NCBI GenBank assembly: GCA_963681505.1
Contig: OY811979.1
Coordinates: forward strand, 2,449,414-2,513,413
DNA from: Eunapius fragilis
Lineage: Eukaryota; Porifera; Demospongiae; Spongillida; Spongillidae
Direction: 5' to 3'
DNA length: 64,000 nucleotides
Part shown: positions 1-9,424 of the stretch, piece by piece
Numbering within the stretch: position 1 is the first letter of the stretch
Layout of the letters: each line of letters begins with the position of its first letter
Notes under the pieces: model-generated
Told to the model about the DNA's origin: nothing
The model's input: only the letters and a program-made list of their open reading frames with translations
Database searches by the model: none
Program-made: the position numbers and the translations under genes

Positions 1-1010
1 GCAGTGTGCAAAATAAATTGCTTGCTTAGCACTGCATATATGTCGAGAAAAAGCGGCAATGTTCCTAAAATCTGTACTTCAATAAATGCACTATTAACAT
101 TTCAGATTGAAATGGAATTGATATGAAGAGCTCAGAGCCATACTTATATGAAACAGCATACACAAGAATAGAAGTAAGGGTGAAAGTAGTGACCTTCCCA
201 ATACAGTGTTTCCAATAACAATAGATGATATACAGGATGATAGATGATGTTGGGCAACAGTCATGTATCTATTTTGGAGGAATAATAATCGTTTTGTTGT
301 TGTCGCATCAACTATAAAGGTTACAGGTTGGTTGGTGTAGCAATATAATGCTGTTACAATGTGAACAATGATTATCACAAGTGGGGAGGGTGTGGAGGGT
401 ATACACATTGCTGACAGTCTTTCTGGTCAGTATGTATGTGCTGAATAAGATATGTCATAGTGCAATGTGATGTCAAACAAGGCTACAATACAGCCCATAT
501 TCATGTGTGCTATATTCTGTGTATGTGCACTGTTTGGCATTCAGATTTTATTCAATGACCAGTGTACTTGCGAGGTAAAATAAAATAGCCAGGGTTTTAT
601 AATGAGCTCAAAGCATGTGCACAGTTGTCAATACATGTGGGTGAGTGACTGTCATGTGTATGTATGTGGCCAAAAGTAGGCAACAATGAGTGAGTGTAGA
701 GAGACTCATGACACCCCTGCCTTGAGCAGATAATACATGTACTTCTGATCAAGCAGATTTACATGGGGGATCTATTCCCTTGGCTAACATAACAGCAGAC
801 ATTGTATGTCAGAACTGTTAGGAGTTTGAAAGTGGATCATCCCAATTAGATTTGACATACTGACTCCATTGTTTCTTTACACGTTTTGATCCAGCTATAT
901 ATTCAGTTACATGTATGCATGAAGCAGACCGTTCACCGCGCTAGGACTGTGTTTGAACACCTCTCAATACAATACCCCACAATACGAGGAGCGCTCATGA
1001 TGAAGGGTGA
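1..1010. other. No gene recognised
   Basis: AT-rich sequence without a convincing ORF, RNA gene or repeat. The short ORFs here have no motif I recognise. Confidence 0.5.
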
Positions 1011-1180
1011 ATGGGGTTTTTATATAGCGGGATGTGTAATACCAGTACTACACTGGTTTTGAGTCCTGCTCTGTGCATCACACATATGCAGGCTAGGGAT
1101 TGCCTCAGCATGCTGGTGTTTCCTCCAGATGTTACATCAACACCCATAGCTGTGGACAACAATGCTTCAGTTTTGGCTGG

Positions 1181-1503
1181 TGTAGCAACTGTGATTGAGA
1201 CTATGGCCACGCACGCGCTGCGACAGAACCCCGAGTTGGGAAGATTCTCAGATAGCCAAATCACAGCGGTACACACAAAACATAAAGCACACACTCAGCA
1301 TGCAACCACTGCTTGCCAAGTTCCCACAATGCTTCTGCCTCTGCCTCGGTTGTCACAGCTTTTAATAGTGCCGGTCCATCACGTGCGAAGATGCTTCTAG
1401 AAGCTCCTATGCAATCAGGGACATACAGTCTGGCTGCATTAAGTCCAGACATCTAACAATTAACACCCACACTTCTATTATACCTATAACAGCAATCACT
1501 ACA
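1181..1503 (-). repeat. 3' LTR of Gypsy-1
   Basis: Identical to 5561-5883. It follows the polypurine tract at 1504-1513 on the minus strand and abuts the target duplication at 1176-1180. Confidence 0.95.
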
Positions 1504-1513
1504 CTTCTCCCTT
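1504..1513 (-). promoter_or_regulatory. Polypurine tract of Gypsy-1
   Basis: The minus strand reads AAGGGAGAAG immediately before the 3' LTR, the expected plus-strand DNA primer of a Gypsy element. Confidence 0.75.
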
Positions 1514-3708
1514 CACAAGCCATATCGTTCTGGGGGTCGGTGAGGTCGGTTAGACCGTCGGAGGATAGGTGCAGGTTCAGGAGCAGGTACCGGTTCAGGG
1601 TCCGCCCTAGGTAGAGGCTGGGGTGGTAATGGCTGAACATCAGCCATCAGTGGTATTGGCGGCTGCTGCTCTGGAACTGGAGGCATGTTAGGATCAAGGG
1701 GCCCAACGTCCTCTACATCTTGCTCCTGAGTCATGATTGTCTCCTTTTTACCATCTGTGGCATCATTATGTCTACTCCTAACATGGTCAATGTGGTAACG
1801 ACTCTCTTTACCATCTTCCAATTTAACTAACACCATCACAGGCCCCTGTACTGAACTAATAACTCCCGGTATCCATTTAGGGGATCCTCCTCTATGGTTC
1901 AGGCAATACACCCTTTCTCCCACCATATATGTACGGTGACTCGCCTTCTGATCATGATCATCCTTTTGCCTTTCCTGTTGCTGCTGTACTTGATTCTTCA
2001 ATGATGGAAACACAAAATCCAAATGAGACTTTGGTTTTCTTCCTAGTAACAGCTCTGCTGGTGATTGCCATGTCGTTGAATGAGGGGTCAACCTATACTG
2101 GAATAGAAATCGAGCCAGACAAGTTTCAACATCACCTGTCATTCTTTTGAGGCCATTTTTTACAGTCTGCACTGCACGTTCCGCCAACCCATTTGTAGCA
2201 GCATGGTAGGGTGCACTTCTCACATGTCGGAACCCATTAGCCTTGGCAAAGAATTGGAACTCTGCACTTGTAAATGCTGTACCATTGTCAGACACTAGAA
2301 TGTCTGGTAGCCCGTGAGTAGCAAATGTGTGTCTGAGTACTCTCATTGCCTGCTGAGAGGAAGGTGAAGAGACCACAGCAGCCTCCATCCATTTGGAATG
2401 GGCATCCACTATGACAAAAAAAGTTTTCCCCAAAAATGGACCAAAAAAATCTACATGCAATCGAGCCCAAGGTTTGGAGGGCCACTCCCAAGGGTGAAGG
2501 AGGGACTTTGGTGGTGTGTTACGAGTATCCTGACATGCTGTACAAGACTTCACCTTATTTTCCAATTCCGCATCCACTCCCGGCCACCATACTACACTTC
2601 TAGCTAATGCTTTCATCCTCGCAATGCCAGGGTGCCCCTCATGCAGCAACTTGAGTATGGGTGCCCTACCCGGAGGAGGTACCACAACACGGCTACCCCA
2701 AAGGACACATCCATTATGAACACTGAGTTCATACCTACGCTGCATATATGGCTTAAACTCCGGATCCAGTTGTGACTCCCATCCCTGCAGCACCATGCGT
2801 CTTACCATAGACAACAATGGGTCCGTATTGGTCCACTTCCTGATAGCTGTGGCTGTCACTACAGAATCAGCATCTGACAGCATCTGGAGCATGAGAACAG
2901 TTTCCCCTGGGATAGGAACCTCCAAAGGAGCCTCTCCCACCGGTAGTCTGCTAAGTGCATCCACATTACCCTGGTCTTTTCCAGCTCTATATTCCATGTG
3001 GTATTTGTATGCACTTAATGTCAATGCCCATCTCTGAATCCGTCCAGAGGCCATAGTTGGGACTGGTTTCTGCTCATTGAAAAGGAACTGTAAAGGTTTG
3101 TGATCAGAAAGTATTACAAACTCCCTTCCATACAAAAACAGATGAAATTTCTTCACACCCCACACCACTGCCAAACCTTCCTTTTCAATCTGCGAGTACT
3201 TTTTCTCAGCAGGAGCAAGAGACCGAGAGGCATAGGCTATTGGTCGGTCCGTGCCGTCTTCATAAACATGTGACAAGACTGCTCCAATGCCGTAAGGGGA
3301 AGCATCACAAGAAATGGCTAGTTTTCTTCCAGGATCAAAGTGCACCAACAAGACATCTGAAGACAGCTGAGACTTTGCTTTCTGAAATGCATCAGCCTGC
3401 TCCTTTCCCCAGTGCCATGGCTGATGTTTAGCCAGTAACTTGTACAATGGTGCCAAGGTGTCTGCAAGGCAAGGCAAAAACTTTGAGTAATAGTTAACTA
3501 ACCCTATGAATGACTTAAGCTGTGTGACATCACAAGGGGCAGGTGCACTCAAAATAGCCTGCCGCTTTTCGTGTGTCGGTCTGATTCTCTCCCCTGAGAT
3601 GTGGAATCCCAGGTACTCCACACTGGACATCATGAATCTGCATTTTTCCTTCTTTAATTTTGCCCCAACCTGCTGCAGACGAGATAGGACTCTCGCCAAA
3701 GTTTCCAT
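1513..3708 (-). CDS. Gypsy-1 pol 3' part: RT end, RNase H, integrase
   Basis: Continuation of pol after the break; the listed start is simply the first ATG after it. The first 60 residues are the RT thumb (CRFMMSSVEYLGFHIS, FIGLVNYYSKF). RNase H follows with ISCDASPYGIGAVLSH, YSQIEKEGLAVVWGVKKFH and ILSDHKPL. The integrase has its HHCC zinc finger (GHPGIARMKALARS...CTACQ), then the core aspartates in HVDFFGPF and VSDNGTAF and the glutamate in NGLAERAVQTVK, giving a full DDE triad. A basic, proline-rich tail ends at 1513 next to the polypurine tract. Apart from the missing segment between the two ORFs the domains look intact, in keeping with the young LTRs. Confidence 0.9.
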   Translation of the reverse strand: METLARVLSRLQQVGAKLKKEKCRFMMSSVEYLGFHISGERIRPTHEKRQAILSAPAPCDVTQLKSFIGLVNYYSKFLPCLADTLAPLYKLLAKHQPWHWGKEQADAFQKAKSQLSSDVLLVHFDPGRKLAISCDASPYGIGAVLSHVYEDGTDRPIAYASRSLAPAEKKYSQIEKEGLAVVWGVKKFHLFLYGREFVILSDHKPLQFLFNEQKPVPTMASGRIQRWALTLSAYKYHMEYRAGKDQGNVDALSRLPVGEAPLEVPIPGETVLMLQMLSDADSVVTATAIRKWTNTDPLLSMVRRMVLQGWESQLDPEFKPYMQRRYELSVHNGCVLWGSRVVVPPPGRAPILKLLHEGHPGIARMKALARSVVWWPGVDAELENKVKSCTACQDTRNTPPKSLLHPWEWPSKPWARLHVDFFGPFLGKTFFVIVDAHSKWMEAAVVSSPSSQQAMRVLRHTFATHGLPDILVSDNGTAFTSAEFQFFAKANGFRHVRSAPYHAATNGLAERAVQTVKNGLKRMTGDVETCLARFLFQYRLTPHSTTWQSPAELLLGRKPKSHLDFVFPSLKNQVQQQQERQKDDHDQKASHRTYMVGERVYCLNHRGGSPKWIPGVISSVQGPVMVLVKLEDGKESRYHIDHVRSRHNDATDGKKETIMTQEQDVEDVGPLDPNMPPVPEQQPPIPLMADVQPLPPQPLPRADPEPVPAPEPAPILRRSNRPHRPPERYGL

Positions 3709-3724
3709 GTGCTCTTCTCTTGAC

Positions 3725-3779
3725 GGATATTCCCCACGTTCAGGTATACTCTATGTATACCTGAACGTGGGGAATATCC
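3725..3779. repeat. Perfect 25-bp-arm palindrome replacing the RT active site
   Basis: Arms 3725-3749 and 3755-3779 are perfect reverse complements with a 5-nt loop. It falls exactly where the RT YxDD codons should be and introduces a stop. This is a fold-back (template-switch) signature. Confidence 0.9.
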
Positions 3780-5527
3780 TGCAAAATTCCTTCCATCGTT
3801 CGTTGGAAAATAGCCGGGGCTGCTGCAACGCCAAATGGCAACCGGTTATAACGAAAGAGGCCCTTGTGTGTGGAAATGGTCACAAGCTCTTTCGACTCTT
3901 CTTCTAGCTGCAACTGCAAGTAAGCGTGCGACAGGTCCAGTTTAGAGAACACTTTAGCTCCCGTCATGGACGCCAGCACATCATCTATTCGGGGAAGGGG
4001 ATAAGAATCCACAGTTGCAGCACTATTAACAGTAAGTTTGTAATCCCCACATAACCGTAAACTCCCATCGGTTTTTACCACCGGTACCACAGGAGCGGCC
4101 CATTCCGAGAATCTCACTGGCTCTATGACACCATCCCTTTGTAAGCGCTCCAGTTCTTGCTCCACTTGATCTCTCAGATCAAGTGGAGCAAGAACTAGTT
4201 CTTGCTCCACTTGATCTCTCAGAGCGTACGGAACTGGCCGTGGTTTGTAAAAGCGCGGTTTGACTGTCTTATCCACATGGATCTTAACTCGAATTCCCTC
4301 TAACAATCCAAGCTTCTCTTCAAACAGTCTGGCATGTTTCTCCAGCAATTGCTCCATTCCGTCACTAGAACCTACATAAAACAAAGAGAGGTTAATTTTA
4401 AGCTCACTCAGCCAGTCTCGACCAATCAGCGAGGGTCCGCGCCCCTGCACGACGAGTAAGTTCAAGGAGCGATAACACTGGCCCCCATACTGCACGTCAA
4501 CGCAAATCTTTCCAACGACATTGATACTTTCCCCCGTGTAAGTGCGCAACGAGATGCCACTTTTCTCCAACGCAGGACGTCTTACCCGAGGCCAAACACG
4601 CTGGTAAGTACTCTCGCTAATAAGGGAGACCACCGCTCCAGTATCCACCTGCATCTGCAAAGGAGTACTGTTAACCGTCAAAACCTGTACCAGAGGCATT
4701 CGAGACTTGTTAGACGATAATTTATACAAGGCATATGTCTCTGTCTTCTCCCTGTCCATGGTCTTCTTGCCCCTCTGTTCCTCCGAACGTCCGTCATCGC
4801 GAGTGCCTTTGTTGCCCCCATCTCCCTGGCTGCGACAAACTCGAGCCACATGACCTTGTTTGCCACACTTGTAACAAACCAATGACTTACAGCGACAGTC
4901 AGACGCCTTATGCTTACCGCCACAACGAAAACAGTTCCCTGAACCTGGCCTTACGGCCGGCTCCACCTTATGCACCGGATGAACAGGGGTACCTTCTGAA
5001 TGTTGGAGTTCCTGAACATTCTTTTCCGCCAGCTCAGACGTCTGAGCCAATCCAAACGCCTTGGCGAAGGTGAGACCTGCTTCGGCTAACAGCCTCCGCT
5101 GTACCCTGACGTCCCGAATGCCACATACAAGACGGTCCCGTAGCATATCCTCCAGAGAATTCCCGAAGTCGCAGTGCTCTGAGAGTTTACGCAGCTCAGC
5201 GACAAACTGCGATACCGACTCCCCGTCCCTCTGCGACCGCGAGTTGAAATTGTAGCGTTGCACTGTAACAGATGGGGAAGGGCAAAAATGAGTGCGAACA
5301 AGTGTTACCAGCTCCGAGAAGGACTTGTCTGAAGGTTTTCCAGGCGCCACCAGGTTGCGTATCAATTGGTACACGGAGCCGCCGCAAACGCTAAGGAAGA
5401 CAGCTCTGCGTTTGCCTGCGTCATCGATGCCGTTAGCCTGAAAAAATTGTTCCAATCGTTCGCAATAGCATGTCCAGTCCTCCTGTCCTTCTTGAAATGC
5501 CCCAACAGTTCCCAGGAGAGACGCCAT
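3740..5527 (-). CDS. Gypsy-1 gag-protease-5' reverse transcriptase (truncated by stop)
   Basis: Gag-pol polyprotein, first part. I place the start at the ATG at 5527. Residues about 1-180 form a retrotransposon gag domain with the ESVSQF, LRDRLVCGI and LLAEAGLT signatures. Two zinc knuckles follow (a CX2CX3HX4C and a canonical CX2CX4HX4C). The aspartic protease has VDTGA and, further on, LIGRDWL. The reverse transcriptase begins with KPRPVPYALRDQ and includes LRLCGDYK, FSKLDLSHAY and LPFGVAAAPAIFQ. The frame ends at 3740 just where the catalytic YxDD box should follow; instead the sequence enters a perfect palindrome (3725-3779). A second fold-back upstream adds 15 codons in frame (4178-4222). 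Translation would end before the catalytic aspartates. Confidence 0.9.
   Translation of the reverse strand: MASLLGTVGAFQEGQEDWTCYCERLEQFFQANGIDDAGKRRAVFLSVCGGSVYQLIRNLVAPGKPSDKSFSELVTLVRTHFCPSPSVTVQRYNFNSRSQRDGESVSQFVAELRKLSEHCDFGNSLEDMLRDRLVCGIRDVRVQRRLLAEAGLTFAKAFGLAQTSELAEKNVQELQHSEGTPVHPVHKVEPAVRPGSGNCFRCGGKHKASDCRCKSLVCYKCGKQGHVARVCRSQGDGGNKGTRDDGRSEEQRGKKTMDREKTETYALYKLSSNKSRMPLVQVLTVNSTPLQMQVDTGAVVSLISESTYQRVWPRVRRPALEKSGISLRTYTGESINVVGKICVDVQYGGQCYRSLNLLVVQGRGPSLIGRDWLSELKINLSLFYVGSSDGMEQLLEKHARLFEEKLGLLEGIRVKIHVDKTVKPRFYKPRPVPYALRDQVEQELVLAPLDLRDQVEQELERLQRDGVIEPVRFSEWAAPVVPVVKTDGSLRLCGDYKLTVNSAATVDSYPLPRIDDVLASMTGAKVFSKLDLSHAYLQLQLEEESKELVTISTHKGLFRYNRLPFGVAAAPAIFQRTMEGILQDIPHVQVYIEYT
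4152..4222. repeat. Direct-inverted-direct triplication in the RT N-terminus
   Basis: A 21-bp unit at 4152-4172 is followed by its perfect inverse at 4176-4196 and then by a direct copy from 4197. The net gain (about 4178-4222) is 45 bp, 15 codons, and keeps the frame. Confidence 0.9.
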
Positions 5528-5547
5528 CCACAACAGAAGCTAGTTTC

Positions 5548-5558
5548 CCTCGTCGCCA
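5548..5558 (-). promoter_or_regulatory. Primer-binding site of Gypsy-1
   Basis: On the minus strand TGGCGACGAGG begins two bases after the 5' LTR. It is the complement of the 3' end (with CCA) of metazoan tRNA-Ser(GCT) as I remember it. The same 11-mer sits at the equivalent place in the second Gypsy element. Confidence 0.65.
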
Positions 5559-5560
5559 AT

Positions 5561-5883
5561 TGTAGCAACTGTGATTGAGACTATGGCCACGCACGCGCTG
5601 CGACAGAACCCCGAGTTGGGAAGATTCTCAGATAGCCAAATCACAGCGGTACACACAAAACATAAAGCACACACTCAGCATGCAACCACTGCTTGCCAAG
5701 TTCCCACAATGCTTCTGCCTCTGCCTCGGTTGTCACAGCTTTTAATAGTGCCGGTCCATCACGTGCGAAGATGCTTCTAGAAGCTCCTATGCAATCAGGG
5801 ACATACAGTCTGGCTGCATTAAGTCCAGACATCTAACAATTAACACCCACACTTCTATTATACCTATAACAGCAATCACTACA
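5561..5883 (-). repeat. 5' LTR of Gypsy-1
   Basis: 323 bp, TGT...ACA at its ends (TG...CA type). It matches 1181-1503 base for base by eye. On the minus strand it lies directly upstream of the primer-binding site and gag. Confidence 0.95.
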
Positions 5884-5934
5884 GCTGGCTTCTCTGACAA
5901 TGTAGGTGACATGCTGCTAGGTAGTGGAATATAA

Positions 5935-6050
5935 TGATGTAGTTAACACCTTCATCTAAAGCCAGGAAAAAAAGCAAGGAAACAAGCAGATAAAAAATTT
6001 CTCTTTGGTAAATAGAGTGGGATGTAGGATTAGCATTGGTGGTGTAAAAA
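5935..6050. other. Short unannotated gap
   Basis: Nothing recognised between the Gypsy flank and the fold-back repeat. Confidence 0.4.
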
Positions 6051-6200
6051 GCAATGAAACAAGACACATTATGGATTGGTACCAGAATACAACAAGACGG
6101 TCCTACATTTAGCAAACTGAAATTCAAAGTGCATGGTTCTTGGCTAAATGTAGTCTTGTTGTATTCTGGTACCAATCCATAATATGTCTTGTTTCATTGC
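6051..6200. repeat. Fold-back inverted repeat
   Basis: Arms at about 6051-6113 and 6143-6200 are near-perfect reverse complements around a spacer of about 29 nt. It could form a long hairpin and resembles a small fold-back element; no target duplication was established. Confidence 0.8.
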
Positions 6201-6394
6201 ATTTCTCAAAGAGAATTTTTAAAAATCTACTTGTAAAATGAGAGTAACGAGTATGGTTTGAGCGACATCTATAAATGATCATGCACATGAAGAGCAAAAT
6301 CAGTTTAGTTAATGCTCTTCCCTCACATCCATTAACCAATTACATGTCATGATATGAATTTAATACACTAGTTTTATGAATTATATAATAAATA

Positions 6395-6881
6395 GTGAGA
6401 GATGCTGATCCAGTGAGAGGTCTTCCTGCTTTGGTAGCAGATCTTGGTGTGAGAGGTTTGTGGGCTGCCCAGACTGAGGCATTACTTGATATTCGTGTCA
6501 TGGACACTGATGCCCAGTCATACAGTATAGTCGCACTGTTGATTCTGTTCTCCTATCAGCTGAGTTACCTAGATGCTGTTGAGGCTAGACATGCATCTTT
6601 CTCCCCTTTTGTCACCTCAATTGATGGTGTCCCTGCTTGTGAACCTAACTCTAACATGAAGCTTTTAGCAATAAATATACCATTGAAGTGCGGAAAAACC
6701 ATTAAGTGAAGTGGCTGGATGGGAAAGGGCGACGTTGGTGTTTGCTATACTAAGAGCCACAAAACTGTGCATAAGAGGAAGCAGAGTGAAATGGAGGAGT
6801 GCAGTTCACATGGATGATGGGGATGGACTACCCACAATAGAATTTGTATGTGCTATTATGTTTGTGCATGTGCTTGAATAA
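6395..6881 (+). pseudogene. Relic of a widespread metazoan repeat-encoded protein
   Basis: The ORF from 6395 encodes PVRGLPALVADLGVRGLW, QTEALLDIRVMDTDAQSY and EARHASFSPFVTSIDGV. I recognise this string as recurrent in repeat-associated uncharacterised proteins of marine invertebrates, probably the end of a retroelement polyprotein. Homology continues beyond the stop at about 6709 in another frame (from 6708, including FAILRATKLCIRGSRVKW) to a stop at 6879-6881. One frameshift therefore separates the two parts and an internal stretch is lost. The assignment to a retroelement class is an inference. Confidence 0.5.
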
Positions 6882-7232
6882 ATGTTTTTTATTCCTTCGT
6901 ATTTTTTATATTTTGTTAAGTACTTCTGGTCGGATGCTTCAAAATGAGATGCAGCTAATTTTAATTATGGAACAAAAAGGCTTAAGACGATAGAACTGCA
7001 TACGTACTTGAAGCCCATTTCATTACCTGATACATGTATATTGCGCATATGAGTCAGTTATACATAAATGACCAGAAATGTAGTGGCTATTCCATTCACC
7101 TATGAAATACTTCAATACTCACGACAGCAACATTAAGTGAGAACCAGTACACTCAATATGCATTTTTCTGATATGCTGACCAATAACTAGCTGTATTTAT
7201 GTTTGCTGCAAACACTGTCAGAGCCATCACCT
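6882..7232. other. Nothing recognised
   Basis: About 350 bp of AT-rich sequence without ORF or repeat that I can support. Confidence 0.4.
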
Positions 7233-7665
7233 ATTGGGCTATTCCATAAAATAATTGTACACCCCTACTGATGACACATATCAAGGTATCCCCCCAGGAC
7301 ATAAAGCCTCTACACCATAACCCCCCCCCCCCCCCCCAGGACATTTTTTTGGACCCCCTCTGGACACAACATTACCATTGAACTCCCTCTGGACACAACA
7401 TGATGTAGGACACCCCCCTAGGTCATTACAATTGGACCCCCTCTTGACACATCCTGATGTAAGACACCCCCCTAGGACATTACCATTAAACCCCCTCTGG
7501 ACACATCCTGATGTAGAACACCCCCTAGGACATTACCATTGAAACCCCTCTGGACACATCTCACTGCAATAGAACATCCCCCTAGGACATTACCATTGGA
7601 CCCCCTCTGGACAACATTTTTTGTCATCAGTAGGGGTGTATAATTTTTTAATGGAATAGCCCATT
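7233..7665. mobile_element. MITE with terminal inverted repeats and internal minisatellite
   Basis: The ends at 7236 and 7662 are inverted repeats of about 40 bp beginning GGGCTATTCC and containing ACACCCCTACTGATGACA. A 3-bp direct repeat ATT flanks it (7233-7235, 7663-7665). The interior is a C-rich tandem repeat of roughly 55-60 bp (units with CCCCCTAGGACATTACCATT), about five copies, plus a homopolymer C run at about 7321-7337. It has no coding capacity. This architecture is common for non-autonomous DNA elements of marine invertebrates. Confidence 0.8.
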
Positions 7666-7718
7666 TACTGTTGTTGCCGGTAAACAATGCCAGCAAGCTG
7701 CAAGTGCTATCATAGGCT

Positions 7719-8061
7719 CCACCTGAATGTTGTATTGCTGCATGCACATGCATGAGGAAATTGTGAATGTTATTAGGTCATCATCATGTTGACAGTATAG
7801 TACCTGTGTCACAGGAAATTTGGACGGTGACAATATTCAGGTACATCTAGGATTATTCAGACTTCAGATACATCTAGGATTACTTCAAAATACATCTAGG
7901 ATTACTTCAGGTACATCTAGAATTGCAAGAGGAAGCCCCTCAAGGCCCACAGGGACATTAAGAGCGCTAACGTTCTGGTGAATGGGGACCTCACCTGCTG
8001 TAATACGGACTATTCACAATTTCCTCATGCATGTGCATGCAGCAATACAACATTCAGGTGG
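7719..8061. repeat. Perfect 50-bp inverted repeats, 243 bp apart
   Basis: Positions 7719-7768 and 8012-8061 are perfect reverse complements over 50 bp by eye. The spacer holds a short tandem repeat (7841-7925). It may be a small fold-back element; no target duplication was seen. Confidence 0.85.
7841..7925. repeat. Short tandem repeat, about 20-23 bp unit
   Basis: Four imperfect copies of a unit containing TACATCTAGGATTACTTCAG. Confidence 0.8.
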
Positions 8062-8305
8062 ACAGCTGGCTGTACATTTGCTTGTTGTTAGGCAGCCAAA
8101 TGTTGTGTAATCAAATATTTAATTAAAGCAATGATCATAATTACTGGATTGGAAATAATCACCACATGTCCCCCTGTGGAAAACAAGAGGTCTTCTTGTA
8201 AAAAGCTGCAGGACAGCTTTAATTCCGATGTACCAATGCCATTCCAAATTACATACTTTCAAATATGAAATACACATGCCACTTACAAGTATCTTGAACT
8301 TCTGC
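8062..8305. other. Nothing recognised
   Basis: Unannotated stretch between the inverted repeat and the minisatellite. Confidence 0.4.
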
Positions 8306-8306
8306 A

Positions 8307-8512
8307 CAGGGGGTCATGTATGAGGGCAAGGGGGCAGGCGGTCATGTATGAGGGCAAGAGGGGGCAGGGGGTCATGAATGAGGGCAAGGGGGTCATGTAT
8401 GAGAGCAAGAGGGGGCAGGGGATCATGTATGAGGGCTAGGAGGGCAGGGGTCATGTATGAGTGCAAGCGGGCAGGGGGTCATGTATGAGAGCAAGGGGGG
8501 GGGGGGGGGCAG
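8307..8512. repeat. G-rich minisatellite
   Basis: About six imperfect units of roughly 32-36 bp carrying GGTCATGTATGAGGGCAAG, ending in a homopolymer G run. Confidence 0.85.
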
Positions 8513-8593
8513 GTATCAGACCACCTTATAACCTCATTGCAAGCCTAGTGGCCAAACGAGTAAAGGTAGTGTGTGCTTCTCTGCCCCAGGATA

Positions 8594-8673
8594 GGTCTTA
8601 TACAGCCAGCCCCCATGGTAAGGGTAACATGGTGGTCTTATATAGTCAGCCCCCATGGTAAGGGTAACATGGT
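8594..8673. repeat. Tandem duplication, 40-bp unit
   Basis: Two copies (8594-8633, 8634-8673) differing at about two positions, just upstream of the Tigger-like coding relic. Confidence 0.85.
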
Positions 8674-8675
8674 GG

Positions 8676-9415
8676 TCTACAGAGCTTCGAACAGAATTAG
8701 AATGTCACTCTGTGACAAGTTGGACGGAAAGAGCCCAGAGGATCGAAAAATGGGTCCTAGTACTGTGTTGACAAAGGCTGAGGAAGCAATGCTAGCAGCA
8801 TTCTGTATCAGGTTTCTGAAATGTGGCTTCCCCATAAATCGTCAATATTGTTGCCAAGGTCGTCAAGGCAGATAAACGCAGAAATCCATTTAAGGATGGT
8901 AGGCCAGGCTTTTGCTGGTTTCAGGGTTTTATGCGACGGAACTCTGAACTTACAGAACGATCTGCAGAAATGTTGACAGGGGGGAGGGCAGTTGTAACTG
9001 AAGCTGCCATTCGAAAATGGTTTCATGACATCCAGGCCTATACTGTGGAGGAGGAAGAAGCTGCAGATCTCTTGCAGGCTCCAGAACAAATCTTCAACTT
9101 TGATGAGTCGAATATTCTCCTTGCCAGGAAGAAGGGGAATGTTCTGGGACCTGTAAAGGGGCCGTTCATTAATTACGTCACGCAGAAGGGGGGGGGGGGT
9201 ATCAGCCACTGTGACGATGTATACATTAAGCATACATCAGTATGGGATAATGTGTGACGGGGGGGGGGGGGGGGGGGGGGTCAAATTCCGCCATTTTTGC
9301 GTGACGTCATTTGTGGACGGCCCCAAACTATAAAAGCTTCTTACAAACATCAAAAGAAAATGATATTAATTTAATGAACGCCTTTTTAGTGCGGAGCAGA
9401 TGGCATCAGGAAACT
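8676..9415 (+). pseudogene. Tigger/pogo (jerky/CENP-B type) transposase fragment
   Basis: The first frame gives a CENP-B-type helix-turn-helix (RMSLCDKLDGKSP...GPSTVLTKAEEAMLAAFC). After a frameshift near 8840 a second frame gives NPFKDGRPGFCWFQGFMRR, TEAAIRKWFHDI and FNFDESNILLARKKGNVL, the order typical of pogo/Tigger transposases; FNFDES carries the first catalytic aspartate. A MITE (9158-9324) then interrupts the gene. Beyond it NYKSFLQTSKEND...NAFL continues in a frame that matches when the MITE and one copy of its AAA target duplication are discounted. Homology fades at the polypurine minisatellite, so the second half of the DDE domain is missing. Confidence 0.75.
9155..9327. mobile_element. 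MITE nested in the Tigger transposase
   Basis: Element 9158-9324 with inverted ends of about 26 bp (GGGGCCGTTCATTAATTACG at the left, its imperfect inverse at the right) and two internal poly-G runs. Its flanks are a 3-bp repeat AAA. Removing the element and one AAA restores the transposase frame, which supports both boundaries. Confidence 0.85.
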
Positions 9416-9424
9416 GTACCGTCA

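Larger units (their letters stand above)
1176..5888 (-). mobile_element. Full-length Gypsy/Ty3 LTR retrotransposon (Gypsy-1)
   Basis: A complete minus-strand element at 1181-5883 flanked by the 5-bp direct repeat GCTGG (1176-1180 and 5884-5888), as expected for integrase-mediated insertion. Read on the minus strand the order is 5' LTR, primer-binding site, gag, protease, reverse transcriptase, RNase H, integrase, polypurine tract, 3' LTR. The two LTRs show no difference by eye over 323 bp, so insertion is recent. There is no env-like ORF. Despite its youth the element carries two fold-back rearrangements in pol, one of which breaks the frame in the reverse transcriptase, so this copy should not be autonomous. 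Confidence 0.95.
1011..5934 (+). other. Short ORF interrupted by the Gypsy insertion
   Basis: An ATG at 1011 opens a frame that reaches the Gypsy target site (GCTGG, 1176-1180). If one target copy and the element are ignored, the same frame continues from 5889 and stops at 5932-5934, so an ORF of roughly 70 codons existed before insertion. I recognise no domain, so this may be chance. Confidence 0.25.

Noticed and set aside
1181-5883. Gypsy-1 as an endogenous retrovirus with env
   Set aside because: The space between integrase and the 3' LTR is too short for env and no such ORF exists; it is an ordinary Gypsy retrotransposon.
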